Assembly: GCA_034440575.1 (NCBI GenBank)
Contig: JAOTOL010001204.1
Location: 1 to 64,000 of the forward strand
Origin: Imbricaverruca yamaguchii
Taxonomy: Eukaryota; Arthropoda; Thecostraca; Neoverrucidae
Length of the DNA stretch: 64,000 nucleotides
Direction: 5' to 3'
Shown here: positions 1-11,870 of the stretch, in pieces
Position numbering within the stretch: position 1 is the first letter of the stretch
How the letters are laid out: every line of letters begins with the position of its first letter
The notes under the pieces: generated by a model
Told to the model about the DNA's origin: nothing
Database searches by the model: none
The model's input: the letters and a program-made list of their open reading frames with translations, nothing else
Position numbers and translations under genes: made by a program

Positions 1-189
1 GCAATTGGAACAATATTACCAGTTAAAGGTCAAATTCGAACTGGGCAGGATAAGGGACGTCACCAAGAGTTTTGCATGGAGGGTGTCCGGCTCATCCCCA
101 CGATTTGCCAGCTCCAAAGGATGCCGAACAGTCTATTTCGAAAAGGTTCGCTTGTCGCGTATAAAAATATGGCAATATTTCTTCATTGT

Positions 190-595
190 AACACGGTATG
201 GCGTGTGTACCCGCCAAATGTACGTGGACGCAAAGGTACGTATGCGTGAACGTGCACACTTCGCCTGATACGCATATTTAAGCTTACACGCATTTGCGTT
301 TACATACTTTTACATTCACGTACATTTACGCCGATATACATCTGCCCATACACATATTTGTGCTTGTACATTACGCATACGTACAATCGCGCATACATAA
401 ATTCACCCTTAGGTGCATCTGCGCATACGTACACTTGTGAATAATTTGCACATACGTACACTTGCGCATATGTAATTTGTGCATTCGATACCTTTGCGTG
501 TACATACATTTCCACTTACGACTTTTGAACTTTATGTACGTTTACGCGGACACTCATTTACATACGTACATTTGCGCTTACGTACATTTATCCGC
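190..595. repeat. Degenerate short tandem repeat (acgtacatttgcgc-like)
   Basis: Words such as cgtacatttgcg, catacgtacac and gcgcatacgtac recur every 12 to 16 bases in both a pure and a mutated form. This is an old, decayed tandem array. The short frames across it on both strands are rich in Tyr, Val, Cys and His because of the repeat and are not coding. Confidence 0.6.
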
Positions 596-1014
596 TTTAC
601 TCGCGCTCGGGCAGGACCGGACCCGGCTACTCAAATCGATGCCCTCGCTCGTGATTAAAGGAGACAGAACATGCGCAGTTTTGCGCCTGTTGGTTAGTGG
701 AATTGTTATACAACTCGCTGTACGTACACCCCCTTGGTAGAATGTGTCGCTCGAAAGGTAAGTTAGGCTGCTTTGTATGTGCATTTAACTACTGTGCCTC
801 ATGGTCGGCGATACAAAGTTTGATATGAAGGAATAGGAGCAGCTTGCATCTCTTTCCCAATAAATCCGTGATCGAAGCCACGACTGTCATTGCAGACGAA
901 TATCATGTAACGAAGCTATCGCATTGCAGACGGATATCATGTATATGTTTTACGATCATCGGCTACTGCGTGTCACATTATTTTCCCACGCGTCGATGTA
1001 TTACAGGCGTAAAT

Positions 1015-1215
1015 GACATCGCTTCGGAGTTGTGGAAGTTGTGAGCTGTAGAGGTTATGAGCGCTTCGGAGTTGTGGAGGTTATGGCCGCTTGGAGTTGT
1101 GTAGGCTGTAAGGTGTGGAGGTTATGACCTGTGGAGATTACGACCGCTTTGGGTGTGTTGAATTTGTTGAGGTTATGAACTGTGGAGGTTAGGAGCTGTG
1201 GAAGTTATGATTCAT
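1015..1215. repeat. Degenerate repeat of tgtggaggttatga
   Basis: The words gttgtggaggttatg, ctgtggagatta and ctgtggaagttatga recur about every 15 to 30 bases. It is a short decayed tandem tract with no coding signal. Confidence 0.6.
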
Positions 1216-2328
1216 CTCCATCACAACTGATGCGTTCCACGACAGATCCACCAAATATTTTTTAAATTCATTTTGTACCCACTAAGTTTGTATTTGGACC
1301 AAAATGTGGGTGCACGGTAGGCTTATGCTCTGTACAAACCTGCACAAGTTTTAGCCCGATCCGGCCGACAGTTTTGGAGTTATGGCTTCAGGAACTATTT
1401 TCGCGACATACAACAAAGGTATATTTGGCGATAGGATTTCCTCTTCATCGAAAATGAAAATGAATTGTGACATATAATGCATTTTTTTAGAGAAAAAATC
1501 CTACAGAAAGCACATCCGTGATACAATATCAACATTTCTCACGTTTGACCTCGTGATCCCATACCTCGTGACCTCGTGGCCTTCTGTGACCCATAGCACA
1601 TTAAAATTGATCATTTGGACGACAGAACTACAAACGAGCATGGTTTATCTGTAATACAACAAATGAAGAAAAACACACCTTGTTTTGAAATATCCCATAT
1701 AAGCGTCCGTTCACCATGTCTTTCTATGATTTTTCGATTTTCTGAACAGGAAGATTTCGAGTAAATTTTCTCACATTGACAGCCACGTGGAATCGAACAA
1801 CGAAATAAACACTGGTGACATCAAATAAATGTTTGCTTAACACAAATATCTAGATAAATGCTGGCCATCATAGTTCAGAGTGTCTGAACAAAGTGGAATG
1901 CCACTGCTACTGTCTATGTAACTGGCGAACTTTCTTAAAGGTATAATTAAAGGTATATTCTAAGCTCGTGGCTTGAGTATTTCTTAGTCTTCGCCCAGCG
2001 CCAGGGGGTGGGCGAAAGTCAGTTAAACACACCACGGTTTTTCCGCCAGAATGAAAAATTGTGATCAGTAGCGAGACCCGGCATCACACACACTTTGCAC
2101 ACACCATTTTCTCACGCGAAGAATAGTTATGGTTACGTCCTGCGAGGTAACGTGCCTGTGACTAATGCCATCTATAAGAGTGATCAACGAATTCCAAAGA
2201 TGTTTTGTGGGCAATTATGTTGGCAAGTCCGGTTTTATTCTAGGATCATCATGCGCTATGCGACAGATTCTGTTCTTATGCGAGTGCCGTAATTTCTGAG
2301 ATCCTCAGAGAAACAGCAGAAATCCCTC

Positions 2329-2367
2329 CCTCACCCCCCACCCCCACCCCCACCCCACCCCCAAACC
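2329..2367. repeat. C-rich simple repeat (ccccca)n
   Basis: This is an uninterrupted run of cccccac-type units. It sits 3' (in minus-strand sense) of the tRNA-like head at 2601-2670 and may be the simple tail of the same SINE, but no second copy of the body was recognised to prove that. Confidence 0.6.
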
Positions 2368-2600
2368 CCCTCTTGGCAGGCCAAAGTGTGGTCGGTAGCC
2401 AGGCCGGCCGAGGGCTAAGGCCCCTAGAGGGGGCAAGTCAACAATGCTAAGCATCGTTGTTGACTATGTGTAAGTTTGGGATTCGAAGGGCCCAGTTAGG
2501 CAGGCACTTGGCTTCTTTTATGACGCATCCGACTGCTTGGTCGCATATGACGTCGCTAACTTCTCCAGCCGGTTGTTCGCGGGTGGATTCGAGTGCCGCC

Positions 2601-2670
2601 AGTTCTAGGATTTGAACCCACGATCTTACAACCAAGAGTCGAACTCATTACCGACTGAGCTATCGTTGCC
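2601..2670 (-). repeat. tRNA-like SINE head or tRNA pseudogene
   Basis: The minus strand carries an A-box-like stretch (tagctcagtcggtaatgag) followed about 35 bases later by a good B box (ggttcaaatcc). These are the two internal RNA polymerase III promoter elements. The 5' end ggcaacg does not pair with the bases after the T arm, and the anticodon stem is poor, so a working tRNA is unlikely. A tRNA-derived SINE whose body runs down towards the C-rich tract at 2329-2367 is the best reading. Confidence 0.5.
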
Positions 2671-2689
2671 ACGATTCGAAGAATCGTTC

Positions 2690-5600
2690 CCTATGGATTA
2701 TTAAGAACCACTTCCTCACATGCGATGCCAATCATTACTGAGTAGATGTATGCATGCTGAGTGGATGTATAGCATAGCCAACCTTCCCACATAACAACTA
2801 TGTTCACCATCTGTTAACTCATCAGGAAACACGTGAGTGATGTCATTGCCAGTACTTGGATTGGATTCCTTTAATGGCATTTCAGTGACAAAGACGCCCC
2901 GTCGTGCTGTGACTGTTGTGTCGTCTGCAGACTCGTCTCTGCGGAACGCGTTAATTGATTGAGTTAACGGTATCTCGTGCTTCTGGATGCAAGCGACATT
3001 ATTGTGTTCCCGCGGTCGGTATATTGAGGAACAAGAGCATTTGTAATGTAATATGCTGAGGAATCGAGAAGGGAACAACATAAATCGAATAGAAACGCAA
3101 TAATTATATTTATTACGAAAAATGCAGCCGATAACGAGATGCCACTACCGAACTGAACTGAGCGAATAGAAGTGACCATTAATTCAGAGCAAAAACATAC
3201 ACAACGAGACTGCCAGCACCCGGCTATATTAGGATAATCAATATCATACAAATGATATAACCTTAGCAACAACTAATCCATCTGTAGCAAAGATTGGTCC
3301 TACTCTGATGTCGAAGTACCCATATTTGACCAATCAACTAAGTGGATGTATCAGCGCAGGGGTGTTGATTTTTAGAACATGGGTGGGGAGGGGGCGGAGT
3401 ATCAATGGATTATTTTTTCTCATAAATCCTTATTTTTATTGGATGATGTGCATGTTTGTGTTTATTCAGCATCCTCACCAACGGGCAAAATCGTCCAAGA
3501 GCACGTGAAATGGCATACGTAAAGGAGCAGTGCACAGTACATGTCAGTATAAAAATGCTGAGTCATAGCATGCGACTGCAGCGTCATATAGTGGCCTCGG
3601 GTCCATTGTCACCGTCACCCTCCTGCCCCGTCACTCCACATACCGACAAGCACACACCGGCTTAAATATAATGTTTCACTGCCCATATATGTAGGATAAA
3701 ACACACCGGCCTTGATGGAGCATCGGAGCACGGCAAGGCTCAACTGTCATGACAATGGGTGAAGGTATTTCCTTGGTGCCTAACATTAGGGAGGGGCGAA
3801 GCCAAAGATGTGTGGAGGGGCGAGTTCAGGGTCCGGGAAGGGCACAGCTTTCAAAACAAACATGGAAATCGAAACCAACATCCTCTGGTGAATCATGTGC
3901 ATTGATGCAGTCATCGTTATCGCCGAGTCTAGTCAGTCAACACACACGACACCAAGCAAATTATAATGCACAACGGATCACATATCAATCAGTGCAATCG
4001 TTCTACTATTTGTTTTTGTTAAACAACAGTCTGAAACTCCATCCGTATCCAATCGCACAGCCAAGAGCAAGAATAAGACACACCGAACACATGCCTCTTC
4101 AGTCACGACCAAGGAGTTCGAAAAGGTCAGCCCAGGAGATTCCTAGAAGGGCCATTTGATGGCTTTGAAATGGACATGTCGGCTGGAATGGTTTCTCTGA
4201 TAGTGCCGGAAATAAGAAATGCGAACTTCGGAAAATTGGAATAACTGCTGGAAACAAAACCATTTTCAAATCGGCGGAATTGGCATGGTTCCGGCTCCCG
4301 GTGTCGCAACAGGAGCATGTTTCCTGCAACTCTGTTTCACCTGTATTCCTTTCCCTCCCCGAAGAAATGTCAAGGGCGGAGTTTCCTATGCCTTTAGCAC
4401 TGCTTGGGCCAGACCATATTTGCCTTCTTGACCTCATTGGGCGATTTGATTTTGAGTTCCCCTTGTGAATTGACTTTGGACGGGTAATATTCCAAAATAT
4501 CCTAAATGCCGCCATTCGAAGTAGCTGTCGCGTAGCAACACCAAACTAAGGCCATACTGTCCTTGTATCAAGTCAAACAACTGCTTTCTCGAAATTTTTA
4601 TTACGGTCAAGGTTACTAAACTGATTTCAGACCAATTCCGTCTTGCTATCGGAGTGAGTGGAAAACTGTCCATGCAGAACACGATAAAATAAAAATATGG
4701 GCAGTCTGCTTTCAAACATCTGACAAGGCTAACTGCGAAAGGCCAGGCCAACTATATTCTATGTATTCTAACTATGTATATTCTACGCTATCGCCTTGAA
4801 TGTGGAGCTGGGATTTTTGTGCACGTCAGCTGCTTCGGCGATATTGCGCCCGCTCTGTCCCCTCAAACCGAATGCTGCTACTCCTTGTGCAGTCAAATTT
4901 GATTTCGGTTTCAGGGCCACCTAAGTAGTGCAACATGACATTTGGTGGATCCTCGATGACCTGAAGTGACCTGACTGTGTGACCAGACATTATTTGTTTC
5001 TGTTCCTGGAGCAAATATATAGAGGTGCAAAATGTTTCACCGTAAGGACAAATGGAAGACGAAAATTGAATTATCCTACAGGTGTGAGGGACATGAATAT
5101 GGCCATCGGGGTGATACACCCAAGATAATTCCTGGCCTCGCCACTGTCAGTACCTGCAGTCATTACCCTCGTGGAGGTAAGGTCAGTTTTGCTGCGGACA
5201 TAATATGCTTTTCCGATGGCATCAATACCTGTCGATCGAAATGTGCAACAAGAGCAGCTGTGTCTTAATCTGATTCAATGGCTATGACGAATTAAGAAAT
5301 ATTGATGAATGTGTGACATGGATATATACTGATAGTAAAGCGAACAGTAGGATGCGGGGAACTTAGGACCAATGCACAGGAAACTTTTCGGAAAGATGAT
5401 CCAAAGCCGTACCTAATCGCACATGGTATACTGCCAGGGGCCGTGGAGTACACTCCGTCCACCAGGGTTATGTTTATACTTTGTAATCCTGGATGAGGAA
5501 AGGACAATTTCTGAGTGATCGTATACGGAGGGATATTTTCCTTTTAACCTGTGACATCTGAATCTCACTTTGCAGTTTCCAGTGAATCTTGAGCACTTAA

Positions 5601-5740
5601 CCACAGGGTAATTAGTTGTTCAACAAGACCATTAAACGTCCCAATGGAAACACCTAGGGTAATTTGGTGGAGAGTATAATGTTCTGGAGGACAAAAATCC
5701 AGGACAAGTTTGTGTTTTTTTTTGGACCATGACGATCGCT
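2690..5740. other. Unassigned sequence
   Basis: Several open frames of 60 to 140 codons exist on both strands, for example 3749-4159 plus and 4099-4515 minus. None shows a recognisable motif, a signal peptide with a clear start, or splice-site context that would set it apart from chance. Nothing further is supported here. Confidence 0.45.
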
Positions 5741-7069
5741 GTAGCGGACCAGGGCCGTGGAGTCACCGTACACCGTCCACTGTGGCGGGCCAGGGCCGCG
5801 GAGTACACACCGTCCACTGTGGCGGGCCGGGGCCGTGGAGTACACCGTCCACTGTGGCGGGCCAGGGCCGCGGAGCACACCGTCCACTGTGGCGGGCCAG
5901 GGCCGCGGAGTACACACCGTCCACTGTGGCGGACCAGGGCCGTGGAATACACACCGTCTACTGTGGCGGGCCAGGGCCGCGGAGCACACCGTCCACTGTG
6001 GCGTGCCAGGGCCGTGGAGTACACACCGTCCACTGTGGCGGGCCAGGGCCGCGGAGTACACACCGTCCACTGTGGCGGGCCAGGGACGTGGAGTACACAC
6101 CGTCCACTGTGGCGGGCCAGGGCCGCGGAGTACACACCGTCCACTGTGGCGGACCAGGGCCGCGGAGTACACACCGTCCACTGTGGCGGACCAGGGCCGT
6201 GGAATACACACCGTCTACTGTGGCGGGCCAGGACCGTGGAGTACACCGTCCACTGTGGCGGGCCGGGGCCGTGGAGTACACCGTCCACTGTGGCGGGCCA
6301 GGGCCGTGGAGTACAAACTGTCTACTGTGGCGGACCAGGGCCGTGGAGTACACACCGTCTACTGTGGCGGGCCAGGGACGTGGAGTACACCGTCCACTGT
6401 GGCGGGCCAGGGCCGTGGAGTACACACCGTCCACTCTGGCGGACCAGGGCCGCGGAGCACACCGTCCACTGTGGCGGACCAGGGCCGCGGAGTACACACC
6501 GTCCACTGTGGCGGGCCAGGGCCGCGGAGCACACCGTCCACTGTGGCGGACCAGGGCCGCGGAGTACACACCGTCCACTGTGGCGGGCCAGGGCCGAGAA
6601 GCACACCGTCCACTGTGGCGGGCCAGGGCCGCGGAGCACACCGTCCACTGTGGCGGACCAGGGCCGTGGAGTACACACCGTCTACTGTGGCGGGCCAGGA
6701 CCGTGAAGTACACACCGTCCACTGTGGCGGGCCAGGGACGTGGAGTACACCGTCCACTGTGGCGGGCCAGGGCCGTGGAGTACACACCGTCCACTGTGGC
6801 GGGCCAGGGCCGCGAAGCACACCGTCCACTGTGGCGGGCCAGGGCCGCGGAGCACACCGTCCACTGTGGCGGGCCAGGGCCGCGGAGCACACCGTCCACT
6901 GTGGCGGGCCAGGGCCGTGGAGTACACACCGTCCACTGTGGCGGGCCAGGGCCGCGGAGCACACCGTCCACTGTGGCGGGCCAGGGCCGTGGACTACACA
7001 CCGTCCACTGTGGCGCGGTAGGGTTGCAGAGCACACCGTCCACTGCGGCACAGGGGCCATGAAGCACAC
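5741..7069. repeat. GC-rich minisatellite, 35/37-bp units, about 37 copies
   Basis: The unit is built on gtccactgtggcgggccag followed by ggccgcggagtacacacc. Units come in two lengths, 37 bp with an extra 'ac' before the final acc and 35 bp without it. Base differences between copies are mainly c/t in ccgcgg versus ccgtgg, gg/ga in gcgggcc versus gcggacc, and cactg versus tactg. The unit has almost no stop codon in any phase, so frames of up to about 470 codons stay open on both strands. Mixed unit lengths scramble the phase, which argues against translation. Confidence 0.95.
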
Positions 7070-8703
7070 CTTTTACCATGAGTGTAGCCACGGTTTCGAA
7101 ATTGAGTGGGGGCGGGGGGACAAGCCAGGGACGCCGGTAGTTTTGATAGGATATAGGGATAGCCCCACCTCCCTCCCCTAAAAATCTTTGGATTTTAAGC
7201 ACTTCATTTCCATCGTCTGGATTATACATTTACGATGGTTAAAAATGATATTTTATGACAAAAGTTCCGCCCAAATTTGCAAGTTTCACTCCTTATCACT
7301 GACTGTGAACATTTAGCTTTATGTCGCATATGCTGGGCTCGATTTCACAATCACCATAGAGTGGTAGTCTTGGGTTCATGAATTACATATGAATTGACGG
7401 GGTTCGCACCGAAGTCGCCCAAACGCACAGCTGAAATGGATGAAAAGGGTAAATTTGTGACGTTGCTACAGTATCTTCAAATCGTCTTCCGGATAAAGTA
7501 TGGATTAGAAAATATGGTCACAGAGGGCACCATCAGAAGATCATATTTCTGACGAAAGTATCATACGAGAGTGCCAGGTCCAACCCTGAAGAAAATAATG
7601 TCGTAATAGGTGCAGCTGTATACCGACAGAACCAGGCCACAAATAAAACGTTTGATGATCATTTATTTCACGGACATACATGCAAGACAAAAGAAACTGC
7701 ACCACATGAATGACAAAACTGGCCTTTTCTGTGGCACAGTGCATTGTACCTACCGGCATTCTGATGACAGCAAGACGTGGCAATCATAATGGGAGTCAAA
7801 TAGTTCGGGCTTGACCGCTATTTATAAATTTGCCATCCCACAGGAACGCGAGGGATATAACTGGGCGTGATAATTGGTGGTATTTTGTTGAATGGTTGGA
7901 GTGGATGATTCTTCACGAACGCAGGTAAAAAGTGGGTAGAAAATCCGTTCTGTTGGATACAGTTATGCAACAACATTGTACGATGATGAATAAGAAGGGA
8001 CATAGCCAAGGTTATTTTCTGGTCATATGAAACAATAACAGAAGATTTGGGGGTGGATGATGTGTTTGTCAGGTGGCTATCGGAGGCACATAATAATAAT
8101 TTACTCGTTGGCGATTGTGCCTTGAGTCAAAACTCACTAACATACGTGATCTTGCTCCTCCACTTCCGCCTTGGGAAACTTCCTGGCGACATCATCCTCG
8201 ATACAACCATGTGATATCCTGCAGAAGGCTTTAGCTGGCTCGCGGTTTTTGTCGAACCTAATTTTGGTTCACAACAGACGGTGTTCGGCAGCAAATTGAT
8301 TATCTGGCAGCACCATATAATCAGACTTTCACGGAAACCCGGCTTGATATCTGTTGGTCGTCCGTATATTGGTTGACTCCAGGAATTTCACGTGCTGGTT
8401 ATTGCGCAAATCTGACAGCGCCGATAGTGCCTAATGATTCTGTATTCTGCTAACCTGTGACGAGATGCTGATGATATCATCAGCATCCTGTCGAAGACTC
8501 CAGTGCCAGATATTCTTCACTTCATGCAGTGTGCAAGTCAGCCGCCACACAACGTGCCGCGCGTGCTCTCCTTTACATCGCCAACCAGCAGTCTCTGCAA
8601 CACCAACCACCTTTTCAGCGCCATTAGATTGGCGTTACTGGGAATCAGGACTTCAAATAACAGAACGCAGTGAGACCAGTAATTTTGTTACCGATCAAGC
8701 TTG
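7070..8703. other. Unassigned sequence
   Basis: Moderately AT-rich DNA between the minisatellite and the first TTAA element. Open frames are short and show no family motif. No repeat copy was recognised elsewhere in the window. Confidence 0.45.
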
Positions 8704-9491
8704 TTAACCCGCGCCGTCTTTCCTGTCAAATCCTCCCACCCCGTCTCGGGGGGGGGTGAAGACCCACCTCTAAAATCTAAACTAAGCATCGCACGAAAAC
8801 GAAAGTGGTGTCATCGGAAAGCGCTCGACGAGTAGGGTCCGGGTCCAACCTCCAAGACAATTTCCCCCAAAAAGTGACGTCACCAGTGGGGCTAGATTTT
8901 CACGATTTTTCACGACTTACATTATATTTTTGTCTCTGGGGAGTTCATTTTGGGGCATATATAGGAAAAAATATTTGGAATGAGAAAAGGACAGCGAAAT
9001 CGACCAGGGCTATCAATTTTTTTCGCGCCCCAAAAATGAGAACTTTATTTTAAAACTTTATTTAAATTTTCCTTTTCCACTTGGTAGAGCAGACCGAGAA
9101 ACGTTGTTGGAAGTCAACTTGCACTAATAAAAAATGCTTACTTTAGCCAGAATCTTGTATTTGAACTACAATTTGGCAAATACGCAAAATTTATATGTAG
9201 TGAAAAACGAAAAAAAAAACGGAAAATTCACCTCTTACGTTTTATTGCATCCGTAAAGATAAGCAAACGCTGGAAGTTGCATTAAAATATCTGAATCCGT
9301 TAAAGCGTGACGACTGGTTGAACTTTTTTGGAGGTGACCTCACTTGACCTTTACTAACTCGTTGACCCTAGATAACCTGACCTAAACATTTTGAATCAGC
9401 ATGTCAAATTGATGTGAGAAACGGTGTATTTGGGCGCGCTGCCAAGCGCCGTTCGTCCGCTATCCGCGAAAAACCCTGGCAGCGGCGGTTA
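8704..9491 (+). mobile_element. TTAA nonautonomous element, family A copy 1 (3' end decayed)
   Basis: It begins TTAACCCGCGCCGTCTTTCC, the 5' end shared by several copies in this window. It then follows the family order: a gaaaacgaaag block, a gtgacgtcacc block at about 8874, ctggggagttcattttgggg, and the block near the 3' end rich in TGACCT. The last 30 bases are degraded (gcggttaagacg in place of gcggttgaagacc and the closing ggguuaa-type end), so no 3' TTAA can be fixed. TTAA targets and ends starting CCC are typical of piggyBac-type transposons. There is no transposase gene inside. Confidence 0.85.
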
Positions 9492-10684
9492 AGACGTCGA
9501 CGGCGAGATGATCAGCGCGGCGATAGCTGCAAGGTCGGAGTCATAGTCGTCACCGCCAGCTGACGTTATAATCGGCGGCGTCCCGCGCGAACCAATCCAA
9601 CGCAGGCATGGCGCCGGGTGGCCGCAGCTCACCGCACCATCTCACCCATTCGCCGTCTCTTCCTCTCAGTCGGGATTTCGATATATATATATTTGGGCAT
9701 GCATTTCGCGCGTGCCTGGAAGTGGATGCTGCCTGAGTTTGGAGCACACTGGATTGAAGCCCCATACTATGCGAGCTTATTGCCGGCTATCCGCAGAGCT
9801 GTCGGCCAATGGGATGGCAGGATCCTGCGATGAAAGTCTGCCCCTGCTGCTGAGAATAAATCCATACCATCATTCCGGAGGATATTTGCATAGCGGGGCA
9901 TAATCGGGCAGGTCTCGTTTAGTCCCAACGGATGGATGAAAATGTTCAACTTACTCACTCGAGGGCCGTTTCAAATGGTAAATTGCCACGGGAGTGTCGC
10001 TAACGTTTTTGAGAGGCTGGGTTATTGACTATTCTGCTTGATGTCGCCATGAATTTCATAGGTGAAGTACCTACTACTGAACCCATTGAACTTGGGTTCC
10101 GGTGTTCAGCTCAGTGGATTTCTCCGTAATTTCTTGGATAATTCGGTATGCTTTGGTGATGCATGTGCAATCATATGCGCAATCATAGGCAAGCTTTCTG
10201 CTTTCATAAGTTATTCTATTGGTAATGGCAGCACGTGTGAACTCCATCTGAACACCATCTGAACACCACCTGAACACCATCTGAACACCATCTGGACACC
10301 ATCTGAACACCATCCAGTGTACGCCCGCTCCACGGTTTGCCAGCGCTACCTTCATTGTGGAAAATGATCCAGCCTGCCGGACAGCGTGAACCGTCATAAG
10401 GATAACAACATGGACACATAATCGATGGGTTCGCGCAATGATGCAACGAATGGTGCATGACGTCCAAAATATGCACAATTGTTGCATAGTTGTCCACTTA
10501 TGAACCCAAAAGAGCGCTACTTCATATAATTCTGAAGCATATATTTAGCCCTCCCCAAATTTACATTCATATGTGGTTGCTTTACTTATAATCTTCTGCA
10601 AGAATAGCCTCCACTGAAGTCTCAGAAGCTTTCCCGATGTGCTCACAAAATAGTTGTAAGATAGTCATCATGATAATATACATC
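9492..10684. other. Unassigned sequence
   Basis: No coding or transposon motif was recognised between the first two TTAA elements apart from the 11-bp repeat at 10241-10316. Confidence 0.45.
10241..10316. repeat. 11-bp tandem repeat (catctgaacac)n
   Basis: Six to seven copies of catctgaacac, with single-base variants (cacctgaacac, catctggacac), run head to tail. Confidence 0.9.
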
Positions 10685-11527
10685 TTAACCCGCGCCGTGT
10701 TTCCTGTCAAATCCTCCCACCCAGTCTCGGGAGGGGGGTTGAAGACCCCCCTCTAAAATCCAAACTAAGCATCGCACGAAAACGAAAGAGGTGTCATCGG
10801 AAAGTGCTCCACGAGTAGGGTCCGGGTCCACCCCCAAAAAAAAATTTCCCCCATAAGTAACGTCACCAGGGGGGCTAGATTTTCACGAATTTTCACGACT
10901 TGTATTATGCTTTTTACTCTGGGGAGTTCATTTTGGGGGATATATGAACAAACAAAATGTATTTGGAATGAGAAAAGGACAGCGAAATCGACCAGGGCTA
11001 TAATTTTTTTGGGCCCCAAAAATAATTTTTTTTATTTTTTCGAAAGTTCAAAAGTTTTAGTTTTCAAATTTTCTTTAAATTTTCCTTCTCCAATGGGTAA
11101 AGCAGACACAGGAATGTTGTTGGAAGTCAAATTGCCCTAATAATAAATGCTTACTTTAGCCAGAATCATGTGTTTAAACTACAATTTGACAAATACGCAA
11201 AATGTATGTGGTCAAAAACGAAAAAAAAAATTCAACTGGTACGTTTTGTTGCATCCGTAAAGGTAAGCAAATGCTGAAAGTTTCATTAAAATATCTGTAT
11301 CCGTTAAAGCGTGACGACTGGTTGAACTTTTTTGGAGGTGACCTCACTTGACCTTGAATAACTCGTTGACCCTAGATGACCTGACCTAAACATTTTGAAT
11401 CAGCATATCAAATTGATATGGGAAAAGGTATGCAAAATTTGGGTGCGCTGCCGCGCGCCGTTCGTCCGCTATCCGTGAAAAATTTTAGGGGGGCGGTTGA
11501 AGACCCCCCCGAGACGGGACAGGTTAA
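10685..11527 (+). mobile_element. TTAA nonautonomous element, family A copy 2 (complete)
   Basis: This 843-bp copy has TTAA at both ends (10685-10688 and 11524-11527), the left end TTAACCCGCGCCGTGTTTCC and the right end gagacgggacaggttaa. The two ends form an imperfect inverted repeat: CCCG followed by CCGTCT-like sequence and G/C runs. The order of internal blocks matches copies at 33234 and 58989. It has no transposase frame, so it would need a piggyBac-type enzyme supplied in trans. Two TGACCT direct repeats with 4-base spacing lie at 11339-11354 and 11368-11383. Confidence 0.9.
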
Positions 11528-11870
11528 GCAATGCAACAGCAATGGGTAAGAACAGCTAATAATAATAGGAGCTAATTCCAAATCCTTGGGGAGTGGAAGA
11601 TGCAGGCTCGTCTTTTTCCTTTGAAATCTGATCGACGTGTGCTCAGAAATGTATTTTTGAATGCATATGGTGTTCATGAAGGCTAATTCAGCCAGTTACA
11701 CGTGTGCAAATGCAAAATTTCGTTCAGAGATAACAAACTAAGTAATGATCGCAACTGCATTATATTTGCGTCTTTATGTCGATGTAGGTAGCCTTCAGGA
11801 TTTGCCCAGCTTTGAACCCACGGACACTTGTTGACCTACCAAAATTATTGTTGCCTCCCTACCAATGACC

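Larger units (their letters stand above)
1..2328. other. Unassigned AT-rich sequence
   Basis: No open frame here resembles a known family, and no splice-bounded exon was recognised. The only structure seen is two degenerate short-repeat tracts, listed separately. The rest looks like ordinary noncoding animal DNA. Confidence 0.5.

Noticed and set aside
5710..7229. Very long open frames (up to about 470 codons) on both strands
   Set aside because: They lie wholly on the 35/37-bp minisatellite. The unit simply lacks stop codons, and mixed unit lengths shift the frame.
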